Assembly: GCA_016212855.1 (NCBI GenBank)
Contig: JACRDP010000028.1
Coordinates: forward strand, 62,001 to 126,000
Source of the DNA: Elusimicrobiota bacterium
GTDB taxonomy: Bacteria > Elusimicrobiota > Elusimicrobia > UBA1565 > UBA9628
Direction: 5' to 3'
DNA: 64,000 nucleotides
Translations under genes and position numbers: made by a program
In this document: positions 8,809 to 19,036 of the stretch, one piece after another
Position numbering within the stretch: position 1 is the first letter of the stretch
How the letters are laid out: every line of letters begins with the position of its first letter
The notes under the pieces: generated by a model
The model's input: only the letters and a program-made list of their open reading frames with translations
Databases searched by the model: none
What the model was told of the DNA's origin: nothing

Positions 8809-9266
8809 GCCCCCAGTATAGCCCCGTCTCCGTCGAGCCGCCAGGGGCTGACGAGCGCCACGTTGATCGTAGTCGAAAGCGCTTCCAGCTCTTTGGTGGA
8901 GTGCAACGCGATGCCGCCGCCGCCGGGCTCGGTGAACAAGGTGACGTGGGCCGGCGGGAGGGCCAGGCCGAGACGTGCGCGAAATGTCTCGAGGCAGGGA
9001 ACGGTCACCAGCTCGATGAGGGATCGGCGCGCGTCTTTTCGGATGAACAGATATTTCCCCGAGGGAACGACCTGAAACTCGAGGCCGCGGGCCGCCTCGC
9101 GCAACTCGTCGGCGGTGCGTTGATCCCGGGATTCGGCGATGGTGACGTGCAGCTCGCTCTTCCGGACGAGACGTTCGCCGGCGTGCTCGAGGAGCGGAGG
9201 CAGGCGCGCGGCTCCCGGCAACGGGATGATCGCGGTGCGGCGCTTCTCGTCGATCGACGCCTTCAG
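8805..9266 (-). CDS. 2H phosphoesterase / LigT-like protein, probable CTG start
   Basis: Two HxT motifs, ELHVTIAES (His40) and PAHVTLFTE (His107), in about 153 residues mark the 2H phosphoesterase superfamily (RNA 2',3'-cyclic phosphodiesterase and relatives). The frame is open far upstream through the SPFH gene, but the fold begins at RRTAIIPLPG, and the only fitting start is a CTG at 9266 whose last two bases belong to the SPFH TGA (CTGA overlap). No Shine-Dalgarno is visible, so translational coupling is likely. Its TGA overlaps the next GTG (GTGA). A substrate cannot be inferred. Confidence 0.6.
   Translation of the reverse strand: MKASIDEKRRTAIIPLPGAARLPPLLEHAGERLVRKSELHVTIAESRDQRTADELREAARGLEFQVVPSGKYLFIRKDARRSLIELVTVPCLETFRARLGLALPPAHVTLFTEPGGGGIALHSTKELEALSTTINVALVSPWRLDGDGAILGA
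8815..8820 (-). promoter_or_regulatory. -10 box TATACT, 6 nt before the GTG at 8808
   Basis: TATACT followed by GGGGGC and the GTG start. It lies within the end of the 2H gene and would give an internal leaderless promoter for the last two genes of this operon. Confidence 0.45.
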
Positions 9267-10168
9267 GCGCTCGGGGGCGGACCGCGGCGCGCCGCGATCA
9301 TCTGCTGAAGCATGTCCGAGCCGGGAGGCACCATGGTGACCTCGGCTCCGCCCTCGAGTATTTTCTGCACCTCGAGGATCTCGAACATCGCCTGCAGAAT
9401 GTCGGGCGCGGCCGAGATCGCCTTGAGCGCCGTGCCGACGATCTTGGGACGCAGGGCGGCGGCCTCGGCGAAGGCGATGGCGGCCTGGCGCTGGGCGGTG
9501 CTGGCGATGATGTTGACCTGGTTCTCGCCGTCCTGCTTGATGGCGGCGGTGACCTGGCGAAGGCGGTTCACGACCTTCTCCTCGATCTGCTTGATCATGC
9601 GCGGATCGCGCAGGTGGACCTTGCGGATGTAGACGGAGCCGAGCTTGTAGCCCCACTCGTGGGACTTGGGCGAGACTTCTTCGCGTACGACCTGGCTCAT
9701 CTGGTGGCGCGAGCCGAGCATGGCCGCGAGCTTCATGTTGGAGAGCGAGCGCACGGTGGCGTTGCTCACGTTGGCCGCGAGCGAGCCTCTGGGGTCCGCG
9801 TTCTTGAACAGGAAGGCGACCGGATCGGAGACGTACATCTCGTACCAAATGCCGATGCCCATCGGCGCGCCTTCCTCCGAGTTGACGGGCTCCGAGCGGC
9901 GGTAGACTTGGTCCATGCGCATGTCGAGCGTGTAGCAGGATCCGATCCAGTTTACGATCAGCGCGGCGGGCCCCAGGCGAAACCACAGGAAGTGGATGCC
10001 GGGCTCGGTGATCGTCTCGAGGACGTTGCCGAACAGCACGAAGACCTTGGACGTGCCCTCGTGGACGATGGTGTAGAAGCCGAAGAAGCGCATGAAGCCG
10101 AACAGGACCGGCACGGCGATCCACAGCCCGAAGAACGTCGTGACGAAGGACAGGGTAAAGGGGCTCAT
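9263..10168 (-). CDS. SPFH/Band 7 membrane protein (second of pair)
   Basis: A 301-residue protein with one N-terminal hairpin or transmembrane segment (SPFTLSFVTTFFGLWIAVPVLFG), then a Band 7/SPFH domain (about 40-230) and a helical tail (AIAFAEAAALRPK, then KILEGGAEVTM), as in prohibitin/flotillin/HflC-type scaffolds of membrane microdomains. I chose the ATG at 10168 (MSPFTL), one base after the preceding stop; a longer frame to 10201 would overlap the partner gene. The pair resembles HflK/HflC in layout, but no ftsH is nearby. Confidence 0.8.
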   Translation of the reverse strand: MSPFTLSFVTTFFGLWIAVPVLFGFMRFFGFYTIVHEGTSKVFVLFGNVLETITEPGIHFLWFRLGPAALIVNWIGSCYTLDMRMDQVYRRSEPVNSEEGAPMGIGIWYEMYVSDPVAFLFKNADPRGSLAANVSNATVRSLSNMKLAAMLGSRHQMSQVVREEVSPKSHEWGYKLGSVYIRKVHLRDPRMIKQIEEKVVNRLRQVTAAIKQDGENQVNIIASTAQRQAAIAFAEAAALRPKIVGTALKAISAAPDILQAMFEILEVQKILEGGAEVTMVPPGSDMLQQMIAARRGPPPSA

Positions 10169-10169
10169 C

Positions 10170-11180
10170 TCAGCGGCCCTCCCAGTGCTGGCGGTTTTCA
10201 AGGACGACCTGCTTGGTCCGCCCGAAGACGCCGAGGCGGACGTTGCGCAGGTAGGCGATCAACGAGCCCGCGCCGCCGATGGACTTGAGCTCGCCCAGCT
10301 GCTTGGCGAGTGCCAGCAGCGGCTCGACCTCGGCCTGCGCCTTGAGCGTCTCGATCTCGACGGCGCGCTTGGACTGAACGATCTTCTGGTCCGCCGAGGC
10401 CTGCGCCAGGCTGATCTCGGAGGAGACGTGGTTGTGGGCGGTGTTGATGGCCGCGAGCGCGGACTCGACCTCCGCGGGCGGGTCGATGCCGGTGATCAAG
10501 GACGCGTCGAGGACGATGCCGTAGCGGGCGACGGAGGACTTGCAGTCCCTGTCCATCGAGTCGTTGAGCGCGCGCAGGTTCTTGCGGATGTCGTTGATCG
10601 AGACGCCGCTGAGCTCGCTCAAGCCCGTGGCCTGTTCTTGAGAAACACCGGCCGCTTTCGGCACCTCGAAGGTCGCGATCTTCTCACGCAGGACGGAGAC
10701 GAAGTAGCCCATGACGTGCACGATCGGCGTCTTGATGCCGAACAGGTAGGCGTACAGATTGAGCTCGGAGACGCGAAAGCGAATCTGCCCGGTCAGGCCG
10801 GTGTTGAGCTGGTCCATCGTGATCGCCTCGAGGATCGTTCCGCCCCTGTTGGCGCCGGGCGTCTCGGGGTCGGTGGCGATGTTGATGCTTTCGGTCGCGA
10901 CGGAGACCTTGTAGACCTTCTCCCACGGCCACTTGAAGTACGGGCCGCCGGGCGGAATCACGCGCAGCTGCGGGTAGTTGTAGCGCTGCTGCTCGTCCTT
11001 ATTGAGGGTCGCGGAGAGCGCGGGGTCGTCGAGCGTCTTGACGTTGTCCAGGCGCTGGGCGCGGCCGAAGCTCGTCTTGACCGCGCGTTCGTTCTGGTCG
11101 ACCGTGTACAGGCCGGCCACGAGATAGTTGAGAAGGAACCACGCCACGAACGCGAACGCCATTCCGAGTAGGAAGTCCAT
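10170..11180 (-). CDS. SPFH/Band 7 membrane protein (first of pair, HflK-like)
   Basis: The 336-residue product starts with a membrane anchor (MDFLLGMAFAFVAWFLLNYLVAG), then GLYTVDQNERAVKTSFGRA, the classic beginning of an SPFH domain, with RVIPPGGPYFKWPW shortly after. A long helical region follows (about 240-300, with SLAQASADQKIVQSKRAVEIETLK) for oligomerisation. It heads a five-gene operon and has a real leader with AGGAGA about 5 bases before the ATG. With its neighbour it probably builds a hetero-oligomeric membrane ring; its role in this operon is unknown. Confidence 0.82.
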   Translation of the reverse strand: MDFLLGMAFAFVAWFLLNYLVAGLYTVDQNERAVKTSFGRAQRLDNVKTLDDPALSATLNKDEQQRYNYPQLRVIPPGGPYFKWPWEKVYKVSVATESINIATDPETPGANRGGTILEAITMDQLNTGLTGQIRFRVSELNLYAYLFGIKTPIVHVMGYFVSVLREKIATFEVPKAAGVSQEQATGLSELSGVSINDIRKNLRALNDSMDRDCKSSVARYGIVLDASLITGIDPPAEVESALAAINTAHNHVSSEISLAQASADQKIVQSKRAVEIETLKAQAEVEPLLALAKQLGELKSIGGAGSLIAYLRNVRLGVFGRTKQVVLENRQHWEGR

Positions 11181-11252
11181 ATATCTCCTGATGCGGCCTT
11201 GTTATTCAATCAAATTGCGGACCGCGCGGATGGCTTCGGGCGCGAAGCCCTC

Positions 11253-11280
11253 TTGAGTTTCCCGTGAATCCGGCTACCCT
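11253..11280 (+). promoter_or_regulatory. Sigma70-type promoter TTGAGT-N16-TACCCT
   Basis: TTGAGT (11253-11258) and TACCCT (11275-11280) stand 16 bases apart upstream of the repeat-protein gene; a GGGAGG ribosome site follows at 11291-11296. Confidence 0.5.
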
Positions 11281-11302
11281 ATCGGGATCGGGGAGGTCTC
11301 AC

Positions 11303-11638
11303 ATGAAACCCTCTTTGCTCATCCTCGCTGTTTTTCTGGCCGGCGCGCTGCCGTCGCGCGCGGAGGAAAAAAATGGCCAGGGCGCTTCGGACGGCACAGG
11401 TGAGAACGGGCTTCTGCCGGGGCGCCGGACGGAGCGCCGGAAGGAGCGCCGAACGGAGCAGCGCAAAACTCGCCGGGGCGCGCGCACCGGACGCGCCGAG
11501 CGCGACGAGAGAGACGAGCGCGATGAGCGCGGCACGCGTCAGGTCGAGGGAATCCGCGATCGCACGCGTGACAAGCGCCAGGTCGAGGGTATCCGCGATT
11601 CTGAACGGGACAAGCGACAGGTTGATGGGATACGATAG
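11303..11638 (+). CDS. Small secreted, highly charged protein with 13-residue repeats
   Basis: The 111-residue product has a signal peptide (MKPSLLILAVFLAGALPSRA) and a mature part made almost only of Arg, Lys, Glu, Asp and Gly. The C-terminus holds three 13-residue units built on RQVEGIRD (RQVDGIR in the last), encoded by about 39-base DNA repeats at 11529-11635, and an earlier (DER)n run. Start is ATG 11303 with GGGAGG at 11291. The two charge signs alternate, suggesting an extended or single-helix structure, perhaps binding polyanions or metals. No family recognised. Confidence 0.55.
   Translation: MKPSLLILAVFLAGALPSRAEEKNGQGASDGTGENGLLPGRRTERRKERRTEQRKTRRGARTGRAERDERDERDERGTRQVEGIRDRTRDKRQVEGIRDSERDKRQVDGIR
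11529..11635 (+). repeat. Three tandem ~39-bp coding repeats
   Basis: The units begin near CAGGTCGAGGG, CAGGTCGAGGG and CAGGTTGATGG, each encoding RQV(E/D)GIR. The copies differ by several substitutions, so the array is not freshly expanded. Confidence 0.6.
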
Positions 11639-11644
11639 TGTCCC

Positions 11645-13030
11645 ATGGCCTCCGCCGCTAGAAAGCAGGCCGTCCCGCTCCACCGGGACCCCGTCGTTCT
11701 CGCGGCCTTCGCCTTCGCCTTCGTCGCACGCTTGGCCTTCGCCGCCGCCCTCCCCGCCGCGGATTTTCCGCATCGCCGCTACCTGGGTCCGGCGGTGGAA
11801 TTCCTCCACGGGCGCTGGTTCTCGGCCGGCAGCGCCGACCAGCTTCCGGGAGCGCCTTTGCTTTTTGCGATCTGCATGCTGTTCGTGGGCGAGAATTTCT
11901 CCGCGCTCGCGATCGTTCAGCACGCGCTGGGGCTGGCCACCTGGTGCCTGATGGTCAGGGCGGCGGGTCGCGCGGGAGGGCTCCGGACGGCGCGCTGGAT
12001 GGGGTGGCTTCTCGCCGCGCAGCTTATATTTCCGTTCGAAGAGAGATTCATCCTGAGCGAGGCGACGGCGCACTTTCTCTTCGCGGCTGCTCTCGACGCC
12101 GCCGTCGGTTTGCGGGAAGATCCCGGGGCCGGCCGGAGCCGCTTCGCGTTCGCCGGATGGACCGCGGGACTGGCCGCTTTGACGCGCGGCGAACTCCTGC
12201 TCCTGGGGCCTCTGCTGGCCACGGCCTTGGCCCTGCCTCGAAAGGATCGCTCACTCGGCCGTCTCGGAGTCTACGCGGCGGCCTGGCTGCTCACGATCGG
12301 AGGTTGGATCGCGCACAATCGTCTGGCGGGCTGCAACGGCTTCAACGCCAGCGGATCCTCGTTCCTCATCGACACCGCCCTGCCGCTGGTCCGGTACGAT
12401 CTTCCGAGCGAGCCTCTCGTTAAGCGCATCCTGCGCGAGGAAGAGGCCGCCTACGGCTGGCAGGGCGCCGGCACGGCGCGACTGCGCGCGGTGGAGCGCC
12501 TCCGAGCTCTCGACGACCCCGAGCGGGGCTACCCGGCGCTGTTCCGGGCGCAGTTCGCCGTAGGCCGGGTCGCCCGGGAGGCGATCTTGACCCGACCGCT
12601 TCGCTACGCGGCCATCGTCTGGAGCCATTTCCGGGGAGGCTTCCGGCCCATCGCCTGGGTGAGCCAGGATCAGCTCGTGGATGAAAGCGCGGTGCGCCGC
12701 TCGCGCTCAAAAGGCGGCTGGCGCGAAAGGTTCTGGACCGGCCTAGAGCGCGGCCCACAATTCCTGGGTTGGGCGCCGCTGCTTCTCGTTCTCCTCAGCC
12801 CCCTCGGATTATTCTTCGCTCGGCCAAAAAATATGTGGGCGTCCGGCTTGCTGGCGGCCATCGCTCTCGGCATCGTCTGCGCGGGAGCGCCCATCAATTT
12901 CATGGTGTCGCGGTATCAGGCCGGGTTTTACCTGCCGCTGTGCATGCTCGGGGGCCTCTCGGCCGATTTTCTGGCCGCGGCTTGGGCGGCTGCTCGGGGA
13001 GGACGAGGAGGTCCCGGCGCGGCGCGTTAA
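11645..13030 (+). CDS. GT-C (PMT/ArnT-like) membrane glycosyltransferase
   Basis: The 461-residue product has about 11 predicted transmembrane helices. Conserved-looking spots are ADFPHRRY in the first periplasmic loop (the Asp of PMT/ArnT enzymes), FEERFILSEA, GWTAGLAALTRGELLLL, GGWIAHNRLAG and the C-terminal VSRYQAGFYLPL. These match GT-C enzymes that move sugars from polyprenyl-phosphate carriers onto proteins or lipids on the outer face of the inner membrane. A TACGAT box at 11631 lies eight bases before the ATG; it overlaps the end of the repeat-protein gene. Acceptor unknown. Confidence 0.7.
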   Translation: MASAARKQAVPLHRDPVVLAAFAFAFVARLAFAAALPAADFPHRRYLGPAVEFLHGRWFSAGSADQLPGAPLLFAICMLFVGENFSALAIVQHALGLATWCLMVRAAGRAGGLRTARWMGWLLAAQLIFPFEERFILSEATAHFLFAAALDAAVGLREDPGAGRSRFAFAGWTAGLAALTRGELLLLGPLLATALALPRKDRSLGRLGVYAAAWLLTIGGWIAHNRLAGCNGFNASGSSFLIDTALPLVRYDLPSEPLVKRILREEEAAYGWQGAGTARLRAVERLRALDDPERGYPALFRAQFAVGRVAREAILTRPLRYAAIVWSHFRGGFRPIAWVSQDQLVDESAVRRSRSKGGWRERFWTGLERGPQFLGWAPLLLVLLSPLGLFFARPKNMWASGLLAAIALGIVCAGAPINFMVSRYQAGFYLPLCMLGGLSADFLAAAWAAARGGRGGPGAAR

Positions 13031-13419
13031 CCGCGGCGCTTGGGCAGCGGTTTGCGGGTGGAAAAGCCCTCGTCGACGGGGTGGTAATGCGAGACCTTCT
13101 TCTCGCCCAGCTTCCAGCACAGGTACGCCTCGCGCCCGTCGATGCGGGAGGGAAAGTCCACGAGGGCCGGGCTCACGCCCTTGGGCAAAGCCCCGAGCTC
13201 GATGATCTTCTGCATCCACTCGTTGATGCCCTGGGCGAGGAACTGGAGTTGGGAGCGCTCGATCGCCGCGGCGGCCTGATCCACGTCGCCCTTGTCCATG
13301 CGGCGGCGCAGGCCGGCGGCCTTCAGCTCCGCGGCGGCGGTGAGTTCGGCCACGGCCTCGAAAATCTTTTCGAGCTGAGGGATCAGCGCGTCGGCCTCGT
13401 CGTTCGTGAAGTATTTCAC
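13027..13419 (-). CDS. DUF2203 family protein
   Basis: A 130-residue cytoplasmic protein: a helical N-terminus (DEADALIPQLEKIFEAV), Ala-rich coil, then the conserved end GREAYLCWKLGEKKVSHYHPVDEGF that characterises DUF2203. The biochemical role of the family is unknown. It overlaps the release-factor-like gene by 4 bases (ATGA) as the last gene of the succinate dehydrogenase operon, and overlaps the convergent glycosyltransferase stop by 4 bases. Confidence 0.75.
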   Translation of the reverse strand: MKYFTNDEADALIPQLEKIFEAVAELTAAAELKAAGLRRRMDKGDVDQAAAAIERSQLQFLAQGINEWMQKIIELGALPKGVSPALVDFPSRIDGREAYLCWKLGEKKVSHYHPVDEGFSTRKPLPKRRG

Positions 13420-13796
13420 GCATTCTCCTGATAGACGGTTTTGCTCAACGTCCGGGCTCGCGAGCGCGACTTCCGCTTCTGGATGCGGCGCATTTCCGCC
13501 AGCCTCGAGGACGTTTCAGGGGAGACCTTCATTTCGGCTTGGTCCACCAGCTCGCGGAGCGCGTAAAAGCGGTTGAGCGACCGGCTGCGCTCCCGGTGGC
13601 AGGCGATGCGCAGCCCGAGCGGCTCATAGGACAACTGTACACGATTGGCGGTCTTGTTGACCTTCTGACCTCCCTTGCCGCCGCCGCGAGAAAAAGTTTC
13701 CTCGATCTTGGCCGGGTCGATGCCGAGCCGGGAAATACGGGCCTTCAGTTCGTCCAGCTTTCCGGTTGTGACGCCGAAATCCTGGTCTATGCGCAC
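13416..13796 (-). CDS. Peptide-chain-release-factor-like protein (GGQ domain only)
   Basis: A 126-residue protein with a class-I release-factor catalytic domain: GGGKGGQKVNKTANRVQL carries the GGQ motif that triggers peptidyl-tRNA hydrolysis, followed by a basic tail (RIQKRKSRSRAR). It lacks the stop-codon-recognition domains, so it resembles ArfB/YaeJ or mtRF-R/C12orf65 ribosome-rescue factors more than RF1/RF2. It sits one base after sdhB and overlaps the DUF2203 gene. No tmRNA gene is seen here, but the window is too small to judge which rescue systems exist. Confidence 0.78.
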   Translation of the reverse strand: MRIDQDFGVTTGKLDELKARISRLGIDPAKIEETFSRGGGKGGQKVNKTANRVQLSYEPLGLRIACHRERSRSLNRFYALRELVDQAEMKVSPETSSRLAEMRRIQKRKSRSRARTLSKTVYQENA

Positions 13797-13797
13797 C

Positions 13798-14571
13798 TTA
13801 CTCGCTGATCAAGGTCGCGCGGAAGTACTCGCGGTTGAGGCGCGCGATGTTCGAGATTTTGATTTCCTTCGGGCAGGCCGCCTCGCACTCGTACTCGTTG
13901 GTGCAGTGGCCGAAGCCCTCGGCGTCCATCGCCGCGCGCATGGCGAGCGCGCGCTTCTCGCGCTCCGGCTGGCCCTGAGGGAGCAAGGCGTACTGGCTGA
14001 CCTTCGCGCCGACGAAGAGCATCGCCGAGGCGTTGGGGCAGGCGGCCACGCAGGCGCCGCAGCCGATGCAGGCGGCCGCGTCCATGGACTTTTCGGCCGT
14101 GTCATGGGAAATCAGCATCGAGTTCGCGTCGACCGCGTTGCCGGTGTTCACCGAGCAGAAGCCGCCGGCCTGCTGAATGCGGTCGAAGGCGGAGCGGTCC
14201 ACGCACAGGTCGCGCACGACAGGGAACGCCTTGGCGCGGAAGGGTTCGATCGTGATCGTGTCGCCGTCCTTGTATTGGCGCATGTGCAGCTGGCAGGTCG
14301 TCACGGCCTTCTCCGGGCCGTGCGCCTGGCCGTCGATCATGAGCGAGCACATGCCGCAGATGCCCTCGCGGCAGTCATGGTCGAAGGCGACCGCGTCGTC
14401 GCCCTTGGCGACGAGCTGCTCGTTGAGAACGTCGAGCATCTCGAGGAAGGACATGTCGGGCGAGACGCCCGTCAGCGCGTAACTCTTCAGCTCGCCTTCG
14501 GCGGCCGCGTCCTTCTGGCGCCAGATCTTGAGAGTCAGATTCATAAGTTTATTGTCCATGATCTGTTCCAT
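13798..14571 (-). CDS. sdhB: Succinate dehydrogenase/fumarate reductase iron-sulfur subunit
   Basis: The 257-residue product carries all three clusters: [2Fe-2S] ligands in [12 protein letters not shown] with a further Cys in TTCQLHM, a [13 protein letters not shown] motif, and a final [13 protein letters not shown] motif. The sequence pattern ([19 protein letters not shown]-like region, [15 protein letters not shown]) is that of the Bacteroides/Chlamydia 'type B' enzymes. It passes electrons from SdhA flavin to the quinone site in SdhC. It starts 4 bases after sdhA; a second ATG (MDNKLM) four codons in is also possible. Confidence 0.95.
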   Translation of the reverse strand: MEQIMDNKLMNLTLKIWRQKDAAAEGELKSYALTGVSPDMSFLEMLDVLNEQLVAKGDDAVAFDHDCREGICGMCSLMIDGQAHGPEKAVTTCQLHMRQYKDGDTITIEPFRAKAFPVVRDLCVDRSAFDRIQQAGGFCSVNTGNAVDANSMLISHDTAEKSMDAAACIGCGACVAACPNASAMLFVGAKVSQYALLPQGQPEREKRALAMRAAMDAEGFGHCTNEYECEAACPKEIKISNIARLNREYFRATLISE

Positions 14572-14575
14572 TCCG

Positions 14576-16489
<1,914 letters not shown>

Positions 16490-16490
16490 A

Positions 16491-17216
16491 TCAGTGGGCC
16501 CCCGTGGAGCAAGACAGGCACTTTTGCAAAAAACCGAAGTACACCGGGAAAGAGACGAAGCCGAGGAAGATCAGACCCGCGAGCGCCAGGCCGGCTTTGC
16601 GGATCAGCGGCGTGTAGCGCGGGTGATTGACGCCAAAGGTCTGCATCGCGCTTTGCACGCCGTGCGAGAGATGCAGGCCGACGCCGCCGACCGCGAGAAT
16701 ATAGAACGCGGCGTAGAGCGGGTTGGAGAACCAGGTGATGACGTGAGCGTAAAGGCTCTCCTCGGTTCCGGGCGTCTGGCCCTTGAGGCCGCCGACGTCG
16801 AACTTGAACGTCGCGACGTGGATGATGATGAAGAGGAGGATCAGGGACCCGGTGAGCGCCATCGTGCGTGAGCCGGGCGTGCGCGCGCCCTTGCCCTTGT
16901 ACGACTCGTAGGCGACCGGCCGCGCCTTGCGGTTGAGATACGTCGCCCGGGCGGACAGGAGGATGTGCACCAGGAAGAGGAAGATCAGCCCGCCTTCGGC
17001 GAGGGGCAGGAGCGGGTTATGCTCGAGCGCCTCGGCGTAGTGGTTGAACGCGCCGTCGCCGACGTAGAGGAACAGGTTGCCGGCGAGGTGGGTGACGAGG
17101 AAGCCCACGAGCAGAAGGCCCGCGGCGGCGACCATGAATTTCTTCCCGATCGAGGAATCGAGGAACTCGAACAACCGTCCGCAGCACTTCGACGCGCAAT
17201 TCTCGTTGGCTTCCAT
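16491..17216 (-). CDS. sdhC: Succinate dehydrogenase cytochrome b subunit (type B, five helices)
   Basis: A 241-residue protein with five membrane helices and His residues placed for two hemes (THLAGN, FLVHILL, IIHVATF and [10 protein letters not shown]). A short Cys-containing head (CASKCC) precedes helix 1. This single anchor replaces separate SdhC/SdhD chains in type B enzymes, with a distal quinone site. It heads a five-gene operon. A TAGAAT box lies six bases before the ATG and no ribosome site is present, so the mRNA is predicted to be leaderless. Confidence 0.93.
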   Translation of the reverse strand: MEANENCASKCCGRLFEFLDSSIGKKFMVAAAGLLLVGFLVTHLAGNLFLYVGDGAFNHYAEALEHNPLLPLAEGGLIFLFLVHILLSARATYLNRKARPVAYESYKGKGARTPGSRTMALTGSLILLFIIIHVATFKFDVGGLKGQTPGTEESLYAHVITWFSNPLYAAFYILAVGGVGLHLSHGVQSAMQTFGVNHPRYTPLIRKAGLALAGLIFLGFVSFPVYFGFLQKCLSCSTGAH

Positions 17217-17222
17217 GGCCCG

Positions 17223-17228
17223 ATTCTA
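17223..17228 (-). promoter_or_regulatory. -10 box TAGAAT, 6 nt before sdhC
   Basis: TAGAAT, CGGGCC, ATG on the minus strand. Divergent from the promoter at 17299. No convincing -35. Confidence 0.5.
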
Positions 17229-17298
17229 TCACGGCATTGATGGGTGAAAGTTGATCCAGGTCAACGAACGAGCACTGGCCCGGTACTTCCAAAAACGC

Positions 17299-17304
17299 TA
17301 ATCT
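17299..17304 (+). promoter_or_regulatory. -10 box TAATCT, 7 nt before 17312
   Basis: TAATCT followed by GGACCTT and ATG; leaderless spacing. Confidence 0.45.
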
Positions 17305-17311
17305 GGACCTT

Positions 17312-19036
17312 ATGATCACCGCCCTTTTGCTCTCCGCCGTTGTCGCTTCGGCCGCCGAACCCGTCAAGAATCCCGACACCTTCACCAACCTCGAGATCGG
17401 CGAGGTCGGAGGCCTGGATCCGGCGTATCCATACGACGCGTCGAGCCAATCGGTGATCCAGAACGTGTACGAGACGCTCATCGCTTTCAAGGGCTCATCC
17501 CTGTCCGAGTACGAGCCGCGCATCGCCGAAAAGGTTCCTTCCCTTAAGAACGGTCTGATCTCGGCCGATGGGCGCACCTACCGCTTCCCGATCCGCAAAG
17601 GCGTGCGCTTCCACGACCTCTCCGAGGTCACGCCCGAGGACGTGCGCTACTCGTTGCTCCGTTTCATGATCACGGACCGGGCGGGCGGGCCCTCGGGACT
17701 CCTGTTGGAACCGATCGCGGGCATTCCGAGCACTCGCGTCTCGACCGGGACGGTCGTCTTGGATTACGCCGCGTTGGAGAAAGCGATTCGAGTGGACGGC
17801 AACGACGTGGTGATCTCGTTACCACGACCCTTCGGGCCATTCCTTGGGATCATGGCCCGATGGTCCTACGTTATGAGCAAGTCCTGGGCGATCGCGCACG
17901 GCGAATGGGACGGGACGGCCGCGACGTGGAGGAATTACAACGACCCGCCAAAAGAAAAATCTTATTTTTATGAACATATGAACGGCGCCGGCCCGTTCAA
18001 GCTCGTGCGCTGGGACAAGACGGCGCGCTTCGTCCTGCTCGACCGCCACGACGCGTACTTCCGCGGGGCCGCGAAGCTCAAGCACGTGCTGGTCAAGGCC
18101 GTGCCGGAGCTCAACACCCGCAAGCTGATGCTGTCGGCCGGCGACGCGGACCTGATCGAAACCCCGCGTCCGTACGCCTCCCAGCTGATCGGCATTCCCG
18201 GCGTGACGCTTCTCGACGGACTGCGCCGCCTGCAGACGGACCCGGCCTTGTTCTTCACCGTGAAGATCAACCCCGTCGCCAACCCCGACATCGGCTCCGG
18301 AAAATTGGACGGCGAGGGCATTCCCGTGGACTTTTTCGCGGACGCCGACGTCCGCCGGGGCTTCTCCTACGCCTTCGAGTACGACGCGATCATGAAGGAC
18401 ACGTTTAAGGGCACCGCGGCACGAGCCCTCGGTCCCATACCGCCGAGCGTGCCCGGCGCCGACCCGGCCCAGCCCCGTTATAACTACGACCTCAAGAAAG
18501 CCGAGGCGCACCTGCGCAAGGCGCACGGAGGGCGTCTATGGGAGAAGGGCTTTCGGTTCACCTTGACGTACAACACCGGCTCCGAGAACCGCGAGGCGGC
18601 GGCGCAGATCCTCAAGAAGAACATCGAGCGGCTCAATCCCAAGTTTCGCGTGGACCTGCGCGGCGTGGACTGGGCGAGCTTTCTGGATAAGACCCAGCGG
18701 CACCTGATGCCGCTGTTCGCGCGCGGCTGGCTCGCGGACTATCCCGACGCGCACAACTTCATCTACGCGTTCTACCACTCGGCGGGACGCTATCCCTCGG
18801 CGCAGGGCTACGCGAACGCGGAGCTCGACGCGTGGATCGAGAAGGCGGCCGGCGAGCCCGCGCCGGCCAAGCGCGCCGCGCTGTATAAGAAGATCCTGGC
18901 CAAAGGCTTCGACGACGCGCCGGCGATCTTCACGGTGCATCCCGCGGGCGTGTACGGAATGCGCGCCTGGGTGAAGGGCTTCGTCGACAATCCCGTGAAC
19001 CTCGGGATCTACTACTACCCGATCGAGAAGAAATGA
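17312..19036 (+). CDS. ABC-transporter substrate-binding protein (SBP_bac_5, peptide/nickel type)
   Basis: The 574-residue product has a short signal peptide (MITALLLSAVVASAA) and the family-5 solute-binding fold: GGLDPAYPYD near the N-terminus, FPIRKGVRFHD followed by TPEDVRYSLLRF, and near the end GWLADYPDAHNF. Such proteins capture oligopeptides or similar ligands in the periplasm for an ABC permease. No permease or ATPase gene adjoins it; the next gene is nth, overlapped by ATGA. It could share a permease coded elsewhere. Ligand unknown. Confidence 0.85.
   Translation: MITALLLSAVVASAAEPVKNPDTFTNLEIGEVGGLDPAYPYDASSQSVIQNVYETLIAFKGSSLSEYEPRIAEKVPSLKNGLISADGRTYRFPIRKGVRFHDLSEVTPEDVRYSLLRFMITDRAGGPSGLLLEPIAGIPSTRVSTGTVVLDYAALEKAIRVDGNDVVISLPRPFGPFLGIMARWSYVMSKSWAIAHGEWDGTAATWRNYNDPPKEKSYFYEHMNGAGPFKLVRWDKTARFVLLDRHDAYFRGAAKLKHVLVKAVPELNTRKLMLSAGDADLIETPRPYASQLIGIPGVTLLDGLRRLQTDPALFFTVKINPVANPDIGSGKLDGEGIPVDFFADADVRRGFSYAFEYDAIMKDTFKGTAARALGPIPPSVPGADPAQPRYNYDLKKAEAHLRKAHGGRLWEKGFRFTLTYNTGSENREAAAQILKKNIERLNPKFRVDLRGVDWASFLDKTQRHLMPLFARGWLADYPDAHNFIYAFYHSAGRYPSAQGYANAELDAWIEKAAGEPAPAKRAALYKKILAKGFDDAPAIFTVHPAGVYGMRAWVKGFVDNPVNLGIYYYPIEKK

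Noticed and set aside
8805-10124. One 439-residue gene spanning the 2H motif region and the SPFH gene
   Set aside because: The upstream part is an out-of-frame reading of the SPFH gene; only the last ~153 codons carry a fold.
9263-11180. Calling the SPFH pair hflK/hflC
   Set aside because: The layout is similar but ftsH/hflX context is absent and the following genes are unrelated, so the names would mislead.
11529-11635. CRISPR-like array
   Set aside because: The repeats are in frame, adjacent without spacers, and code for a secreted protein.
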